DNA from: UBA6176 sp032119375
GTDB lineage: Bacteria > Verrucomicrobiota > Verrucomicrobiia > Limisphaerales > UBA9464
NCBI GenBank assembly: GCA_964430505.1
Contig: CAYSGH010000005.1
Location: forward strand, 1-64,000
Length of the DNA: 64,000 bases
Reading direction: 5' to 3'
The notes under the pieces are model-generated. The model searched no databases and was not told the DNA's origin. It worked only from the letters and a program-made list of their open reading frames with translations. A program made the position numbers and the translations under genes. Positions 54,064-63,301 of this stretch are shown here, piece after piece. Within the stretch, counting starts at the first letter, position 1. Each line of letters begins with the position of its first letter.

Positions 54064-55253
54064 GCCTCGTTGCCACGCCCGAGGACCGCGACGCGCTGGG
54101 GGCGTTCTACCGGCGCACGCTGCTGGACGACGTGATCCCGTTCTGGCTCCGGCACGGGCTCGACCGCGAGCATGGCGGGATGCTGACGTGCCTCGACCGG
54201 GACGGGTCGTTGCTGGACACGGACAAGAGCATCTGGTTCCAGGGCCGGGCGGGATGGATGCTTGCGACGCTGTGGCGGACGGTGGAACGGCGGGACGAAT
54301 GGCTGGAGGCGGCGCGTTCGTGCGTGGAGTTCCTGAGGCGGCATGGCCAGGGGCCGGACGGGAAGATGTGGTTCAGCGTGACGCGCGACGGTCGGCCGCT
54401 GCGGATGCGCCGGTACGTTTACAGCGAGGCGTTCGCGGCGATTGCCTTTGCGGCCTGGGCCCGGGCCACGGGCGACGGCCGGGCGGCCGAGGAGGCGCGG
54501 CGGGCATTCGAGACGTACCTTCGATACTCGTTCGAGCCTGGCGTGATGACGCCGAAATTCGAGGCCACGCGGCCGTCGAAGGGGTTGGGGCCGCTCATGA
54601 TTGGAATTGTGACGGCGCAGGAGCTGCGGGAACACCTCGGGGACGCGCCCGTGAACGGTCGGACGCCGACCGAATGGATTGATGGATTCATCGCGGAGAT
54701 CGAGCGCGACTTTTTGAAGCGGGAGCATCGGGCGTTGATGGAGACGGTGGCCCTGGACGGATCGGTCCTGGACCACATCGACGGGCGGACGTTGAACCCG
54801 GGCCATGCAATCGAGTGCGCATGGTTCGTGTTGCAGGAGGCGCGGGTGCGGGGGGACGCGCGGATGGCGGCGTTGGGGGTGGAGATCCTGGACGGGATGT
54901 GGGAGCGGGGCTGGGATCCGGTTCATGGCGGGCTGCTGTACTTCACGGACTTGATGGGGCGGCCGGTGCAGGAGTATTGGCATGACATGAAGTTTTGGTG
55001 GCCGCACTGCGAGGCGGTCGTCGCGACGTTGATGGCGTGGCGGATGACGGGCGAGGCGCGCCATGCGACGCGGCACCGGTTGGTGCACGAGTGGAGCTTC
55101 CGGCATTTCCGGGACCCGTTGCATGGCGAGTGGTTTGGGTACCTGCATCGGGACGGCAGCGTGAGCCAAGGGGCCAAGGGCAACCTGTTCAAGGGGCCGT
55201 TCCACCTCCCCCGGATGCTTTGGATGGGGATGAGGTGCGTGGAGGGGCGATGA
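54060..55253 (+). CDS. N-acylglucosamine 2-epimerase (AGE family)
   Basis: 397 residues from the ATG at 54060. The alpha6/alpha6-barrel motifs are REHGGMLTCLDRDGSLLDTD, KSIWFQGRAGWMLATLWRTV, RYVYSEAFAAIAFAAWARAT, LNPGHAIECAWFVLQEA, WDPVHGGLLYFTDLMGRP and MKFWWPHCEAVVATLMAWRM. It interconverts ManNAc and GlcNAc, the step after sialic-acid cleavage. It is translationally coupled to the lyase. Last gene of the cluster. Confidence 0.9.
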   Translation: MSLVATPEDRDALGAFYRRTLLDDVIPFWLRHGLDREHGGMLTCLDRDGSLLDTDKSIWFQGRAGWMLATLWRTVERRDEWLEAARSCVEFLRRHGQGPDGKMWFSVTRDGRPLRMRRYVYSEAFAAIAFAAWARATGDGRAAEEARRAFETYLRYSFEPGVMTPKFEATRPSKGLGPLMIGIVTAQELREHLGDAPVNGRTPTEWIDGFIAEIERDFLKREHRALMETVALDGSVLDHIDGRTLNPGHAIECAWFVLQEARVRGDARMAALGVEILDGMWERGWDPVHGGLLYFTDLMGRPVQEYWHDMKFWWPHCEAVVATLMAWRMTGEARHATRHRLVHEWSFRHFRDPLHGEWFGYLHRDGSVSQGAKGNLFKGPFHLPRMLWMGMRCVEGR

Positions 55254-55402
55254 CCGGGGCAATGGTGACGCCCGGGGCGGGCTTGTGGGAGGGTTGAAGG
55301 GTGGCACGGGGAGGGTTTACTGGGCGCCGTGCGGCGGGATGACGCTTTGGGTGGTGGGGCTTGGGGCATGCAGGGAAACACGGGGGCGCGAGGAGTGGAG
55401 TC

Positions 55403-57250
55403 ATGATGAATCTGGATCGACGGCGACAGGCTGGGGTGGTCATGAGGGGTCTGGCTGCGGCGAAGGCACTGATTCTGCGTTCGTGGCTGGCTCGCGTGGC
55501 GCTGGTTGTCGGCGGGGCGGCCTTGGCGGCCGGGCTCTTTACGGTTTCGCTGGCCAAGGTGTGGCGGGTGACGCCGCCCGGCGTGTCGCCTGCCCACCGG
55601 GTCAGCATCTTGGACATGATGCAAAGCAAGATGCTGTTGCGACGGGCGCGGAGGGAGTCGGCGGCGGGGAACTACCGGGCGGCCTTTCATGCGTGGCGTG
55701 CCGCGGCGGCGAACCAGCCCGCGAGCCTGGAGGTCCTTCGGACGTGGTTGTCCGCGGCGGGGCAGGCCGAGGAGCGAGTGTTGGGGGAGGTTGGGATTCC
55801 CCTCCGGGAGGCGTACTGGCTGCTGCGGTTGTCGGGGACCAACGTGGCGGACTTGGAGCTGACGCTTCGGCTGCTGGACCGGGCGGAGCAGTCGGCGGAG
55901 GTGTTGAGGTTGGGGGGGGCCTACGAGGAGGGCCTGAGTCCTGCGGGCGCGGGTTGCATGGCCAAGGCGGCGTTCGATGAGGGGAACATGCGCTTGTTTG
56001 ACCGGCTGTGGTCCCGGCACGCCGAAGCCTTTGCAGGGGAGAAGGAGCTGGCGTTGAGACGCGAGGCATGGAAGGCGCACTGGGGTCCCGCCTCCGGGGC
56101 CGCCGAAGGGATGTCGCGGCTGGCGGCGGCACAGACGGAGCGCAAGTGGAGGCACCTTGCGTTGGTGCTGGGGAGGCGGGTGGCGGCGGCGCGTGCAGAC
56201 CTGGTCGAGCAGGAGCGGTTGTTGATGCTGGAGATCAACGATGGGACGGCGGGCGTGCCGGAACATGCGGAGCACTGGTTGCTGGTGGCAAACCGCGGAC
56301 GAAGGAACGAGGCGGTGCGATTGGCGAGGGAGGCGTGGCCGGCGCTCGACATCCGCAATCCGGGTCAAGCCGCCATGGTGGGGCAGGCGTTGCTGTCGCT
56401 GGGCATGATGGACGACGCGGTGGCCTTCTTTCGCGGTGGAAAGGTGGCGCAGTACCGGGACGTGCCCCTGTGGATGCTGCACGGCGAGGCGCTGTATGCC
56501 TTGCGGGCATGGGGCGACCTCCGCGAGTTGGGCATTGAGATGGCAAGGTTGTTTGGGGGTGCCCCCCGTGCGGACGTGATTTCCCAAGCATGGCAGGCGG
56601 TGGCGGAGGCGAAGCTCAAGCACAGGGAGGCCGCCTTGGTAGCGGCCGGCAGGGTCAAGGCCGCGTCCGTTGACGATGCTCGGCTTGCGGTGCGCCTGGC
56701 CGAATTGCTGGACGAGGCGGGGCTGTCCCATGCGGCCTTGGCATTGCTCCGAGGGGTCGAGGCCGCCAAGTCGGACTCCATTGCGTACTGGTCGCAACGG
56801 TTCCTTGCCGCCGCGTGGGCGTCCGACGTGGACGACATGCTGGAGAGCAGCCGCCGGGCGCTGGCCTTGGCCCCGAAAGACCCGCGCGCGGCAAACAACC
56901 GCGCGGCGGCCCTCATCTTCGCGCGTCGTTCGCTGGCGGAGGCGGTTCAGTTGACGTTCGAAAACGTGGCCCGCTTTCCCGCCAACAAGACGTATGCGCT
57001 CAACCACTCCATGGCGTTGATTGACAACGACCGCCTCGCGGAGGCGAGGCGGGTCCTGTCGGGCATCCCCGAAGGAACGGCGACGGACCGGTTGGAGGCC
57101 AATCGCCGGCTGGCCTGGGTGCTTTTGGTGGCCCGGGAAGGGAACAAGGCGGAGGCCCTGGAGCGGGCCGGGGCGATTGATCGCTCTCAGTTGGCCCCAT
57201 TGCAGGCGGCGCGGCTGGACGATCTCGTGAGGAAGCTGAGGCGGGGCTAG
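55403..57250 (+). CDS. Membrane-anchored TPR-like protein
   Basis: 615 residues from the ATG at 55403, chosen for the AGGAGTGGAG just upstream; ATG 55406 is equivalent. One membrane segment (WLARVALVVGGAALAAGLFT, residues ~28-50) anchors a long helical extracytoplasmic region. TPR-like units include RRARRESAAGNYRAAFHAWR, MSLG-type LLSLGMMDDAVAFFRGGKVA and RALALAPKDPRAANNRAAAL. Such proteins are scaffolds; no enzyme motif is seen. It follows the epimerase after 149 bases and precedes accD. Confidence 0.7.
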   Translation: MMNLDRRRQAGVVMRGLAAAKALILRSWLARVALVVGGAALAAGLFTVSLAKVWRVTPPGVSPAHRVSILDMMQSKMLLRRARRESAAGNYRAAFHAWRAAAANQPASLEVLRTWLSAAGQAEERVLGEVGIPLREAYWLLRLSGTNVADLELTLRLLDRAEQSAEVLRLGGAYEEGLSPAGAGCMAKAAFDEGNMRLFDRLWSRHAEAFAGEKELALRREAWKAHWGPASGAAEGMSRLAAAQTERKWRHLALVLGRRVAAARADLVEQERLLMLEINDGTAGVPEHAEHWLLVANRGRRNEAVRLAREAWPALDIRNPGQAAMVGQALLSLGMMDDAVAFFRGGKVAQYRDVPLWMLHGEALYALRAWGDLRELGIEMARLFGGAPRADVISQAWQAVAEAKLKHREAALVAAGRVKAASVDDARLAVRLAELLDEAGLSHAALALLRGVEAAKSDSIAYWSQRFLAAAWASDVDDMLESSRRALALAPKDPRAANNRAAALIFARRSLAEAVQLTFENVARFPANKTYALNHSMALIDNDRLAEARRVLSGIPEGTATDRLEANRRLAWVLLVAREGNKAEALERAGAIDRSQLAPLQAARLDDLVRKLRRG

Positions 57251-57372
57251 GAATTTCCGCTTCGGCCGCAGGCTGGCGTTGCTCCGGGGCGCCGTCCGTG
57301 GCCGGAACGAGCCTTGAAACTTGGGGCCGGAGTCTTCAGAACGGTGCCGACGTTGCGGGGCATGGCCCGGCG

Positions 57373-58323
57373 ATGCCACGAATGGGAACCAAGGTTATCA
57401 AGAAGAAGGGCATGGACGTGGAGCAGGTGGCGACCGGCGTGACGCCCCCCCCGCCCAGCATCAGCCCCGCGTTTCCGCAAAAGCCCCGCCTGACGGGCAA
57501 GAGCAAGAAGCGCGATATCCCCGAGGGGCTCTGGTCCAAGTGTCCCAGGTGCGAGTCGCTCATCTACGACCGTGAGCTGGACGACAACCTCAAGGTCTGC
57601 CCGAAGTGCGACCATCACGGCGCCATCGGGGCCCGGGAGCGCATTCATTCGCTCGTTGAGACCTGTTCCTTCGAGGAAATGGACGCGGGGATGGAGTCCG
57701 TGGACGCGCTGAAGTTCACGGGGGTGGCGTCCTATGCGTCGAAGCTGGCGGCGTACAAGAAGAAGTCCTCGTTGATGAAGGACGCCGTGGTGACGGGGGT
57801 GGGGATGATCGGGTCGCACCGCGTGGCGTTGGGGGTGATGGACTTTGCGTTCCTGGGCGGGTCGATGGGCTCGGTGGTGGGGGAGAAGCTGACGCGCTTG
57901 ATCGAGACGGGGACGGACCGGGGCCTGCCGGTGGTGGTGTTTTCGACGAGCGGCGGCGCGCGGATGTACGAGGGGATGTTTTCGTTGATGCAGATGGCGA
58001 AGACGTGCGGGGCCTTGGCGTATCATGCGCGCCAGCGGTTGCCGTATGTCTCGGTGCTCGTGAACCCCTGCTATGCGGGGGTGATGGCGAGCTACGCGTC
58101 GGTGGGAGACCTCATCCTTGCGGAGCCGCAGGCCTTGATTGGGTTCGCGGGGCCTCGTGTCATCCGGGACACCACCCAGGCCGAGCTGCCCGAGGGCTTC
58201 CAGACGGCGGAGTTCCTCCAGAAGCACGGGCTGATCGACGCCATCATCCATCGGCGCGACATGAAGGCGCGGTTGATGGGTTACCTCGACTTCATGATGG
58301 CAGGCCGACGGGCGGCGGTTTGA
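57373..58323 (+). CDS. accD: Acetyl-CoA carboxylase carboxyltransferase subunit beta
   Basis: 316 residues from the ATG at 57373; an ATG at 57412 would also give a normal protein. The four-cysteine zinc finger is CPRCESLIYDRELDDNLKVC PKC (about residues 57-79). The carboxyltransferase core contains GVGMIGSHRVALGVMDFAFL GGSMGSVVGEKLTRLIE, FSTSGGARMYEGMFSLMQMA, NPCYAGVMASYASVGD and GFAGPRVIRDTT. With AccA it transfers the carboxyl group to acetyl-CoA for fatty acid synthesis. Confidence 0.95.
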   Translation: MPRMGTKVIKKKGMDVEQVATGVTPPPPSISPAFPQKPRLTGKSKKRDIPEGLWSKCPRCESLIYDRELDDNLKVCPKCDHHGAIGARERIHSLVETCSFEEMDAGMESVDALKFTGVASYASKLAAYKKKSSLMKDAVVTGVGMIGSHRVALGVMDFAFLGGSMGSVVGEKLTRLIETGTDRGLPVVVFSTSGGARMYEGMFSLMQMAKTCGALAYHARQRLPYVSVLVNPCYAGVMASYASVGDLILAEPQALIGFAGPRVIRDTTQAELPEGFQTAEFLQKHGLIDAIIHRRDMKARLMGYLDFMMAGRRAAV

Positions 58324-58389
58324 CGGGATAGAGGGTAGGGGCGGCCCTCAAGGACGCGGCCAAGCCCCCCTTCCCAGGGCCTCGCGGCG

Positions 58390-60435
58390 CTACCAGATGC
58401 GCGCGCGATCCGCAGGTGCCTTGTACATGGGCGAGCCCTCCCCGATTTCCCATGCCTTGTAGAACTCGTCGAGGTTCACGTGCGGCCCGACGGCGCGGTA
58501 CATGCCGGGGCTGTGGGGATCGACGGTGAGGCGACGCACCAGCTCAGCCTCGCGGAAATTGGTGCGCCATAGCTGCGACAAGCTCAGGAAGAAGCGTTGC
58601 TCCGGGGTGAAGCCGTCGATATTGCGGCGCTTGGAGGGGTCGCGTGCCAGCGCGCGTTGCAAGGCCTCGAAGGCGATGCTCGTGCCGCCGAGGTCCGCGA
58701 TGTTCTCGCCGAGGGTCAGGCTGCCGTTGACCTTCTTGCCGGGCAACGGTTCGTAGGCGCCGTACTGGTCCACGAGCTTCTGCGCCCGCGCCATGAACTC
58801 CTTGGCGTCCTCCTCCGTCCACCAGTCCTTGAGGTTGCCATCGGCGTCGAACTTCCGGCCTTGGTCGTCGTACCCGTGGGTGATCTCGTGCCCGATGACG
58901 ACCCCGATGGCCCCGTAGTTGACGGCGTCGTCGGCATCGAGGTCGAAGAAGGGGGGCTGGAGGATTCCAGCCGGGAAGACGATCTCGTTCTGGAGGGGGC
59001 TGAAGTAGGCGTTGACCGTCTGGGGCGTCATGCGCCACTCGGATCGGTCCACGGCCTTGCCGATGCGGGCGACTTGCCGGCGCCATTCATGGGAGGCGGC
59101 GCGCCGGACATTGCCGAGGTAGTCGTCCGCCTTCACGGCAAAGGGGTATTCCCGGAACTTTTCCGGATGCCCGATTTTCTGGGTGAACTTGTCAAACTTG
59201 GCGAGGGCCTTTGCGCGGGTGGCCTCGGACATCCAGTCGAGGCGGCCCAGGCGGGCACGGAAGACGACCTTGAGGTCCCCGACGAGGGCGGCCATGCGGG
59301 CGCGCGCGGCCTCGGGGAAGTGGCGTTGGACGTACAGCTTGCCGAGGGCCTCGCCGAGGGAGCCGTCGATGACCTTGGCGGCCCGTTGCCAGCGCGGCTC
59401 CATCTGTGGCTGGCCCGAAAGCAAGGTGCCGTAGAACTCGAAGTTCGCGTCGTCCACCTCGCGGTGCATGTACGCCGCCGAGGACCTCAGGAGATGCCAG
59501 CGGAGGTAGGGCTTCCAATCGGCCAGCGGCCGCGACGCCAGCAGGCCGTCCATCGCCGAGAAGAAGTTCGTCTGCCCCACGTTGACCTCCGTCATGCGGC
59601 CCGCGCCGGCGGCGTCGAGGTAGGCCTTGAGCGGCAGGCGCGGGTACAGGGCGCCCAGGTTGGCGATGGGGAACTTGTTGTAGTTGGCGTTGGGATCCCG
59701 CAGCTCGACGCGCGACTTGGCCGCGCGCGCCAACGCCGTCTCGATCTCCAGCACCACGTCGGCGGCCGTCGCCGCCTCGGGACCCGGCTTGCCCGCCAGC
59801 AAGCCGAGCATCTTGGCCACGTGCGCCCGGTAGCCTTCGCGTTGCTTGGCAAAGCCCTCCGACAGGTAGTAGTCCCGGTCCGGCAACCCCAGCCCGCCCT
59901 GCACCAGCTTGAACTCGTAGATCGACGAGTTCCGCGCGTCCGGCAACACGCCCGACCCGAACAGCCCCGGCACGTCCCGCTCGTGCAACCCGGCCAGAAC
60001 CTGGAACAACCCGGTCGCGTCCTGGATCGCGTCGATCTTCCTCAGGTCGTCCGCCAACGGCTTGAACTTGAGCGACTCGATCTTGTTCGTGCCCATGGCC
60101 GACTTGAAGAACGCCCCCACCTGCGAGCCCTCCTTGCCCGATGCCTTGCCCGCCGCCGCCTCCTCCAGCAGCCCGCGGATCAGCTTCCAGTTCCGGTCCT
60201 GCAACTCGTCGAACCCGCTCCACCTCGCCTTGTCGGCCGGGACCGCGTTCGACTTCACCCAGTTGCCCGCCGCGAACCTATAGAAGTCCGCCGAGGGTTG
60301 GACGGAGCGATCCATGTGCTCCACGGAAAAGCGCGGCGTGCGGGGCAGCGTCGAGTCAATGGCGACGACGCGCAGGAGGGACGCCGCAAGGCCAAGTCGA
60401 ACAAGGGCAAGGAGGGCTCGTTGCATGGAAGGCAT
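58390..60435 (-). CDS. M13-family zinc metallopeptidase (neprilysin/PepO-like)
   Basis: 681 residues from the ATG at 60435; the ATG at 60426 is nearly equal. A signal peptide (RALLALVRLGLAASLLRVVA) is followed by the M13 N-terminal domain (VQPSADFYRFAAGNWVKSNA, DRDYYLSEGFAKQREGYRAH). The catalytic set is VIGHEITHGYDDQGRKFDAD (HExxH near 514-518), GSLTLGENIADLGG (Glu, Asp), NAYFSPLQNEIVFPAGILQP PFFD and a C-terminal ARIW in place of the usual CxVW. It is an extracytoplasmic oligopeptidase. Convergent with accD. Confidence 0.92.
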   Translation of the reverse strand: MPSMQRALLALVRLGLAASLLRVVAIDSTLPRTPRFSVEHMDRSVQPSADFYRFAAGNWVKSNAVPADKARWSGFDELQDRNWKLIRGLLEEAAAGKASGKEGSQVGAFFKSAMGTNKIESLKFKPLADDLRKIDAIQDATGLFQVLAGLHERDVPGLFGSGVLPDARNSSIYEFKLVQGGLGLPDRDYYLSEGFAKQREGYRAHVAKMLGLLAGKPGPEAATAADVVLEIETALARAAKSRVELRDPNANYNKFPIANLGALYPRLPLKAYLDAAGAGRMTEVNVGQTNFFSAMDGLLASRPLADWKPYLRWHLLRSSAAYMHREVDDANFEFYGTLLSGQPQMEPRWQRAAKVIDGSLGEALGKLYVQRHFPEAARARMAALVGDLKVVFRARLGRLDWMSEATRAKALAKFDKFTQKIGHPEKFREYPFAVKADDYLGNVRRAASHEWRRQVARIGKAVDRSEWRMTPQTVNAYFSPLQNEIVFPAGILQPPFFDLDADDAVNYGAIGVVIGHEITHGYDDQGRKFDADGNLKDWWTEEDAKEFMARAQKLVDQYGAYEPLPGKKVNGSLTLGENIADLGGTSIAFEALQRALARDPSKRRNIDGFTPEQRFFLSLSQLWRTNFREAELVRRLTVDPHSPGMYRAVGPHVNLDEFYKAWEIGEGSPMYKAPADRARIW

Positions 60436-60546
60436 CGTACCGAACCGCGCGCAACGGCCAAGCCCGCAGCAGGACGGGGCCACCCTCGTCCATGAGCCCG
60501 GCCTTGACTCCCCCGCCGGGCCGGGGGAGTGCTTCGGTGCATCGCG

Positions 60547-61695
60547 ATGGTTTACTTTGACTACAACGCCACCACGCCGCCGGACGCCACGGTCGTCCGT
60601 GCGGCCGCCGACGCCGCCGCGCGCGCCTGGGGCAACCCGTCGAGCATCCATCGCGCCGGACGCGAGGCCCGCGACGTCCTCGATGACGCCCGCTATCGGC
60701 TGGCCCGGCTCTGGTCGTGCCGACCCAGCGAGGTCGTCTTCACCAGCGGCGGAACCGAGTCCGCCAACCTCGCCGTACTCGGGTCCGCCCGGCTGCGGCG
60801 CGATCGCGGACGGCACGTGGTGGCGTCGTCCGTCGAGCATCATGCCGTGCTCCACGCCGTGCAGCACCTCGTCCGGCACGAGGGCTTCGAGGCGACCTGG
60901 CTGCCCGTGGATGCCGACGGCCGCGTGGATCCCGCCGACGTTGCCCGGGCCCTGAGACCCGACACCGTCCTGGTGTCCGTCATGGCCGCCAACAACGAGG
61001 TGGGCACGGTTCAACCGGTTGGCGACATCGCCCGGATCTGCCGGGAGAAGGGCGTGTGGTTCCACACCGATGCCGTCCAAGGCTTCGGGAAGCTGCCCAT
61101 GGATTCACTCGGGTGGGCCGACGCGGACCTTGTCTCGGCCTGCGCGCACAAGGTCCATGGGCCGCGGGGCGTCGGAGCCTTGCGGGTGCGCTCCCCGCTT
61201 CTCCCCCAGCCGATCCTGCATGGGGGCGGCCATGAAAACGAGCGGCGCGCCGGCACGGAGAACCTCCCCGGCATCGTGGGCTTGGTGGAGGCCTTCGAGC
61301 GATTCACGCCCGAGCCGGTATTTCCACCCGGGCGGCTTCGCGCCCTGACCGAGCGATTGGCGGAAGGGGTCCTTGCGGTTCCCGGCGTGCATCGGCGCGG
61401 CGCCGTCCATGCGCGCCTGCCCAACACCGTCGCCTTCTCGGTGGAGGGGGCCGACGCGATCTCGTTGCTGGCGAACCTGGACCTGGCGGGGATTTGCGCC
61501 TCCAGCGGCTCGGCGTGCTCGGCGGGCTCCCTGGAGCCCAGCCACGTGCTCGCAGCCATGGGCGTGCCGCGCGACCAATGTTCCTCGCTCGTACGATTCA
61601 GCCTCGGCCGGGAATCGACGGACGCAGACGTGGATGTGGCGTTGGAGGCATGGCCAGGGGTGGTCTCCCGCGCCCGGGGGCGTCCCGGAGGGTGA
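60547..61695 (+). CDS. Cysteine desulfurase (NifS/IscS family)
   Basis: 382 residues from the ATG at 60547 (MVYFDYNATTPPD). PLP and active-site motifs: FTSGGTESANLAVLGSARLR, SSVEHHAVLHAV, HTDAVQGFGKLPMDSLGWAD, VSACAHKVHGPRGVGALRVR (PLP Lys near 202), ERRAGTENLPGIVGLVEAFE and SSGSACSAGSLEPSHVLAAM (active Cys near 323). It mobilises sulfur from cysteine for Fe-S or tRNA thiolation. No IscU/SufU or MnmA neighbour is seen. Divergent from the M13 peptidase gene. Confidence 0.93.
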   Translation: MVYFDYNATTPPDATVVRAAADAAARAWGNPSSIHRAGREARDVLDDARYRLARLWSCRPSEVVFTSGGTESANLAVLGSARLRRDRGRHVVASSVEHHAVLHAVQHLVRHEGFEATWLPVDADGRVDPADVARALRPDTVLVSVMAANNEVGTVQPVGDIARICREKGVWFHTDAVQGFGKLPMDSLGWADADLVSACAHKVHGPRGVGALRVRSPLLPQPILHGGGHENERRAGTENLPGIVGLVEAFERFTPEPVFPPGRLRALTERLAEGVLAVPGVHRRGAVHARLPNTVAFSVEGADAISLLANLDLAGICASSGSACSAGSLEPSHVLAAMGVPRDQCSSLVRFSLGRESTDADVDVALEAWPGVVSRARGRPGG

Positions 61696-62084
61696 GGCTG
61701 GCAGGATATTGGCCGACGGGGTTGGCAGGGACGCCCTGGTCGTGCCACGGGTCGGCGGGTACCGCCGACGCGCCCGGCCATACGCCTCGCAAGTGCCTGC
61801 CCTGCAACCCAATCGTAACGCTTGGAACGGTTTCCGGTGAATCGATTTCACCGTGGAGCCGCCGTCTTGGCACGACGATGGCTAACGATGGGGGCGTCCG
61901 AAGCCTGAGTGGGCGACGGACATTGGTTATCGCATAGGTTCGGGGGCTTCGCAGGCAACTGCGGGGCCCCCGATGAGCGTTCGGGGGTGGCACCGCGACG
62001 CTGTCGGTGCGACGAGCCCCCCGGGGGGGCATTGCACGAATTCGGTCAACGCGCGCACGAAGCGCCGGGCCAACCCACGGTGGC
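61696..62084. other. 389-bp intergenic region without a gene
   Basis: No coding sequence on either strand looks real. Three small dyads occur close together: CCCCCGA/TCGGGGG (61967-61973 with 61981-61987), GCACCG/CGGTGC (about 61991-62011) and GCCCCCC/GGGGGGC (about 62017-62031). None is followed by a T-tract on either strand, so they are poor terminators but may form RNA structure between the two convergent genes. Confidence 0.4.
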
Positions 62085-63218
62085 TCAGCGACCGAAGCCC
62101 GCCGCCGCCTTGCCGTCGTCCGTAAGCTTGCCCGTGGACCACAGCAGGCCGCGCGCGAGGAGGTCGAGGACGGCGGGGTCCTGCAAGGTGTGGTTGTAAT
62201 GGCCGATGGTGGTGCCAAACACGCGGCCCTTGCCGAACTGGTTCACCCACACGTTGACCTCGGCCTTCTTGGTTTCATGGGACCAACCCGTGGCGAGGGG
62301 CGTGGCGGTACGTTCCACGGCGGCGATGTTGTAGAGCTCCTCCTTGGGCGTCTGCCACGTGGCGGGGAAGCCCTTCATGACGGGGTGCGCCGGCGCGACG
62401 TTGGTCATGGCATAGGCGAAGTGGGACCCGTGGCCATGGCTGGTCACCCCGACAAAACGGAACCAGTCGTTCGTGGGCGCACGGTAGCAGTGCATGGCGC
62501 AATGAATCACCACGGCGGGAACTCCCTCCCGATGCGGCCGCACGATGCGCTCCAGCCAGTCGAGTTCCTTCTCGTCCGCAAAGCACTCGTTGTGCAGCAC
62601 CACGTCGTACTTCGCGGCCCAGTCCTCCGCCTTGTACACCGACACCTTGTGCTTCGTGCCCGTCTGGCCCGGGTCCATCACGACGTCCCATCCGATGTTG
62701 ACCCGGGCCGAGAGGCCCTCGGTGAGGATCTTGGCCTGGCCGGGATAGTCGTGGCAGCAGCCGCCGGTGATCAGCAACCCGCGCAAGGGGCGGGTCGTGC
62801 CCGGCTTGCGCTTGTAGGAAATCAACGCGATGCCGCCCTCCGACGACAACGCCGCCGGCCGGTCGCCCCCCTGGATGTTGAGCGCGAGCTTCCACCCGTC
62901 CGCCGTCGTGTTGGCCAACCCCACCAACGTCCGGCCTTGGTTGCGTCCCTCGACCTCCGTGATGTCGATCCGCGCCGGCGTCACCGATGCGTCCAGCTTC
63001 ACCGTTCCCTTCGCCGTGTTGTCCCCCATGCGGAACGTGTACTTGTCGCCGGAGATCTCCATCTCCGCCTCGAGCAGGTTGCCGTCGGTGATGGCGTTGC
63101 CGTCCACCTCGACGGATGCGTGCAACCACGTCCCGGCGAGGTCGGAAAGCTGGATGGCAAGGGCACGACCGGCGATCAGGGACGCCGCGACGCAGGCAAG
63201 GGTGAGGAAGCGCATCAT
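62085..63218 (-). CDS. ThuA-like protein with N-terminal TIGR03067-type domain
   Basis: 377 residues from the first of two adjacent ATGs (63218). A signal peptide (FLTLACVAASLIAGRALA) is followed by a ~115-residue lipocalin-like domain common in Planctomycetes/Verrucomicrobia (DLAGTWLHASVEVDGNAITD, KYTFRMGDNTAKGTVKLDAS). A ThuA/trehalose-utilisation-type domain fills the rest: LRGLLITGGCCHDYPGQAKI, YDVVLHNECFADEKELDWLE, VVIHCAMHCYRA, NVWVNQFGKGRVFGTTIGHY. The ThuA fold is a class I glutamine-amidotransferase-like sandwich linked to sugar metabolism. The precise reaction is unknown. Confidence 0.85.
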   Translation of the reverse strand: MMRFLTLACVAASLIAGRALAIQLSDLAGTWLHASVEVDGNAITDGNLLEAEMEISGDKYTFRMGDNTAKGTVKLDASVTPARIDITEVEGRNQGRTLVGLANTTADGWKLALNIQGGDRPAALSSEGGIALISYKRKPGTTRPLRGLLITGGCCHDYPGQAKILTEGLSARVNIGWDVVMDPGQTGTKHKVSVYKAEDWAAKYDVVLHNECFADEKELDWLERIVRPHREGVPAVVIHCAMHCYRAPTNDWFRFVGVTSHGHGSHFAYAMTNVAPAHPVMKGFPATWQTPKEELYNIAAVERTATPLATGWSHETKKAEVNVWVNQFGKGRVFGTTIGHYNHTLQDPAVLDLLARGLLWSTGKLTDDGKAAAGFGR

Positions 63219-63301
63219 GGAACGCCGCAAGGCTGGCCACGCGCCGCCGGTTTGGAAGGGAATTCTTTGGGCACGCCCCGGCCGCATCGTGCCACCGAGC
63301 G

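Noticed and set aside
57298..57372. Upstream start for accD
   Set aside because: It would add 25 residues that do not resemble AccD; the ATG at 57373 gives a normal length before the zinc finger.
61960..62035. Rho-independent terminators between the desulfurase and ThuA genes
   Set aside because: Several small GC dyads exist but none has a T-tract on either strand or a sensible distance to a stop codon.
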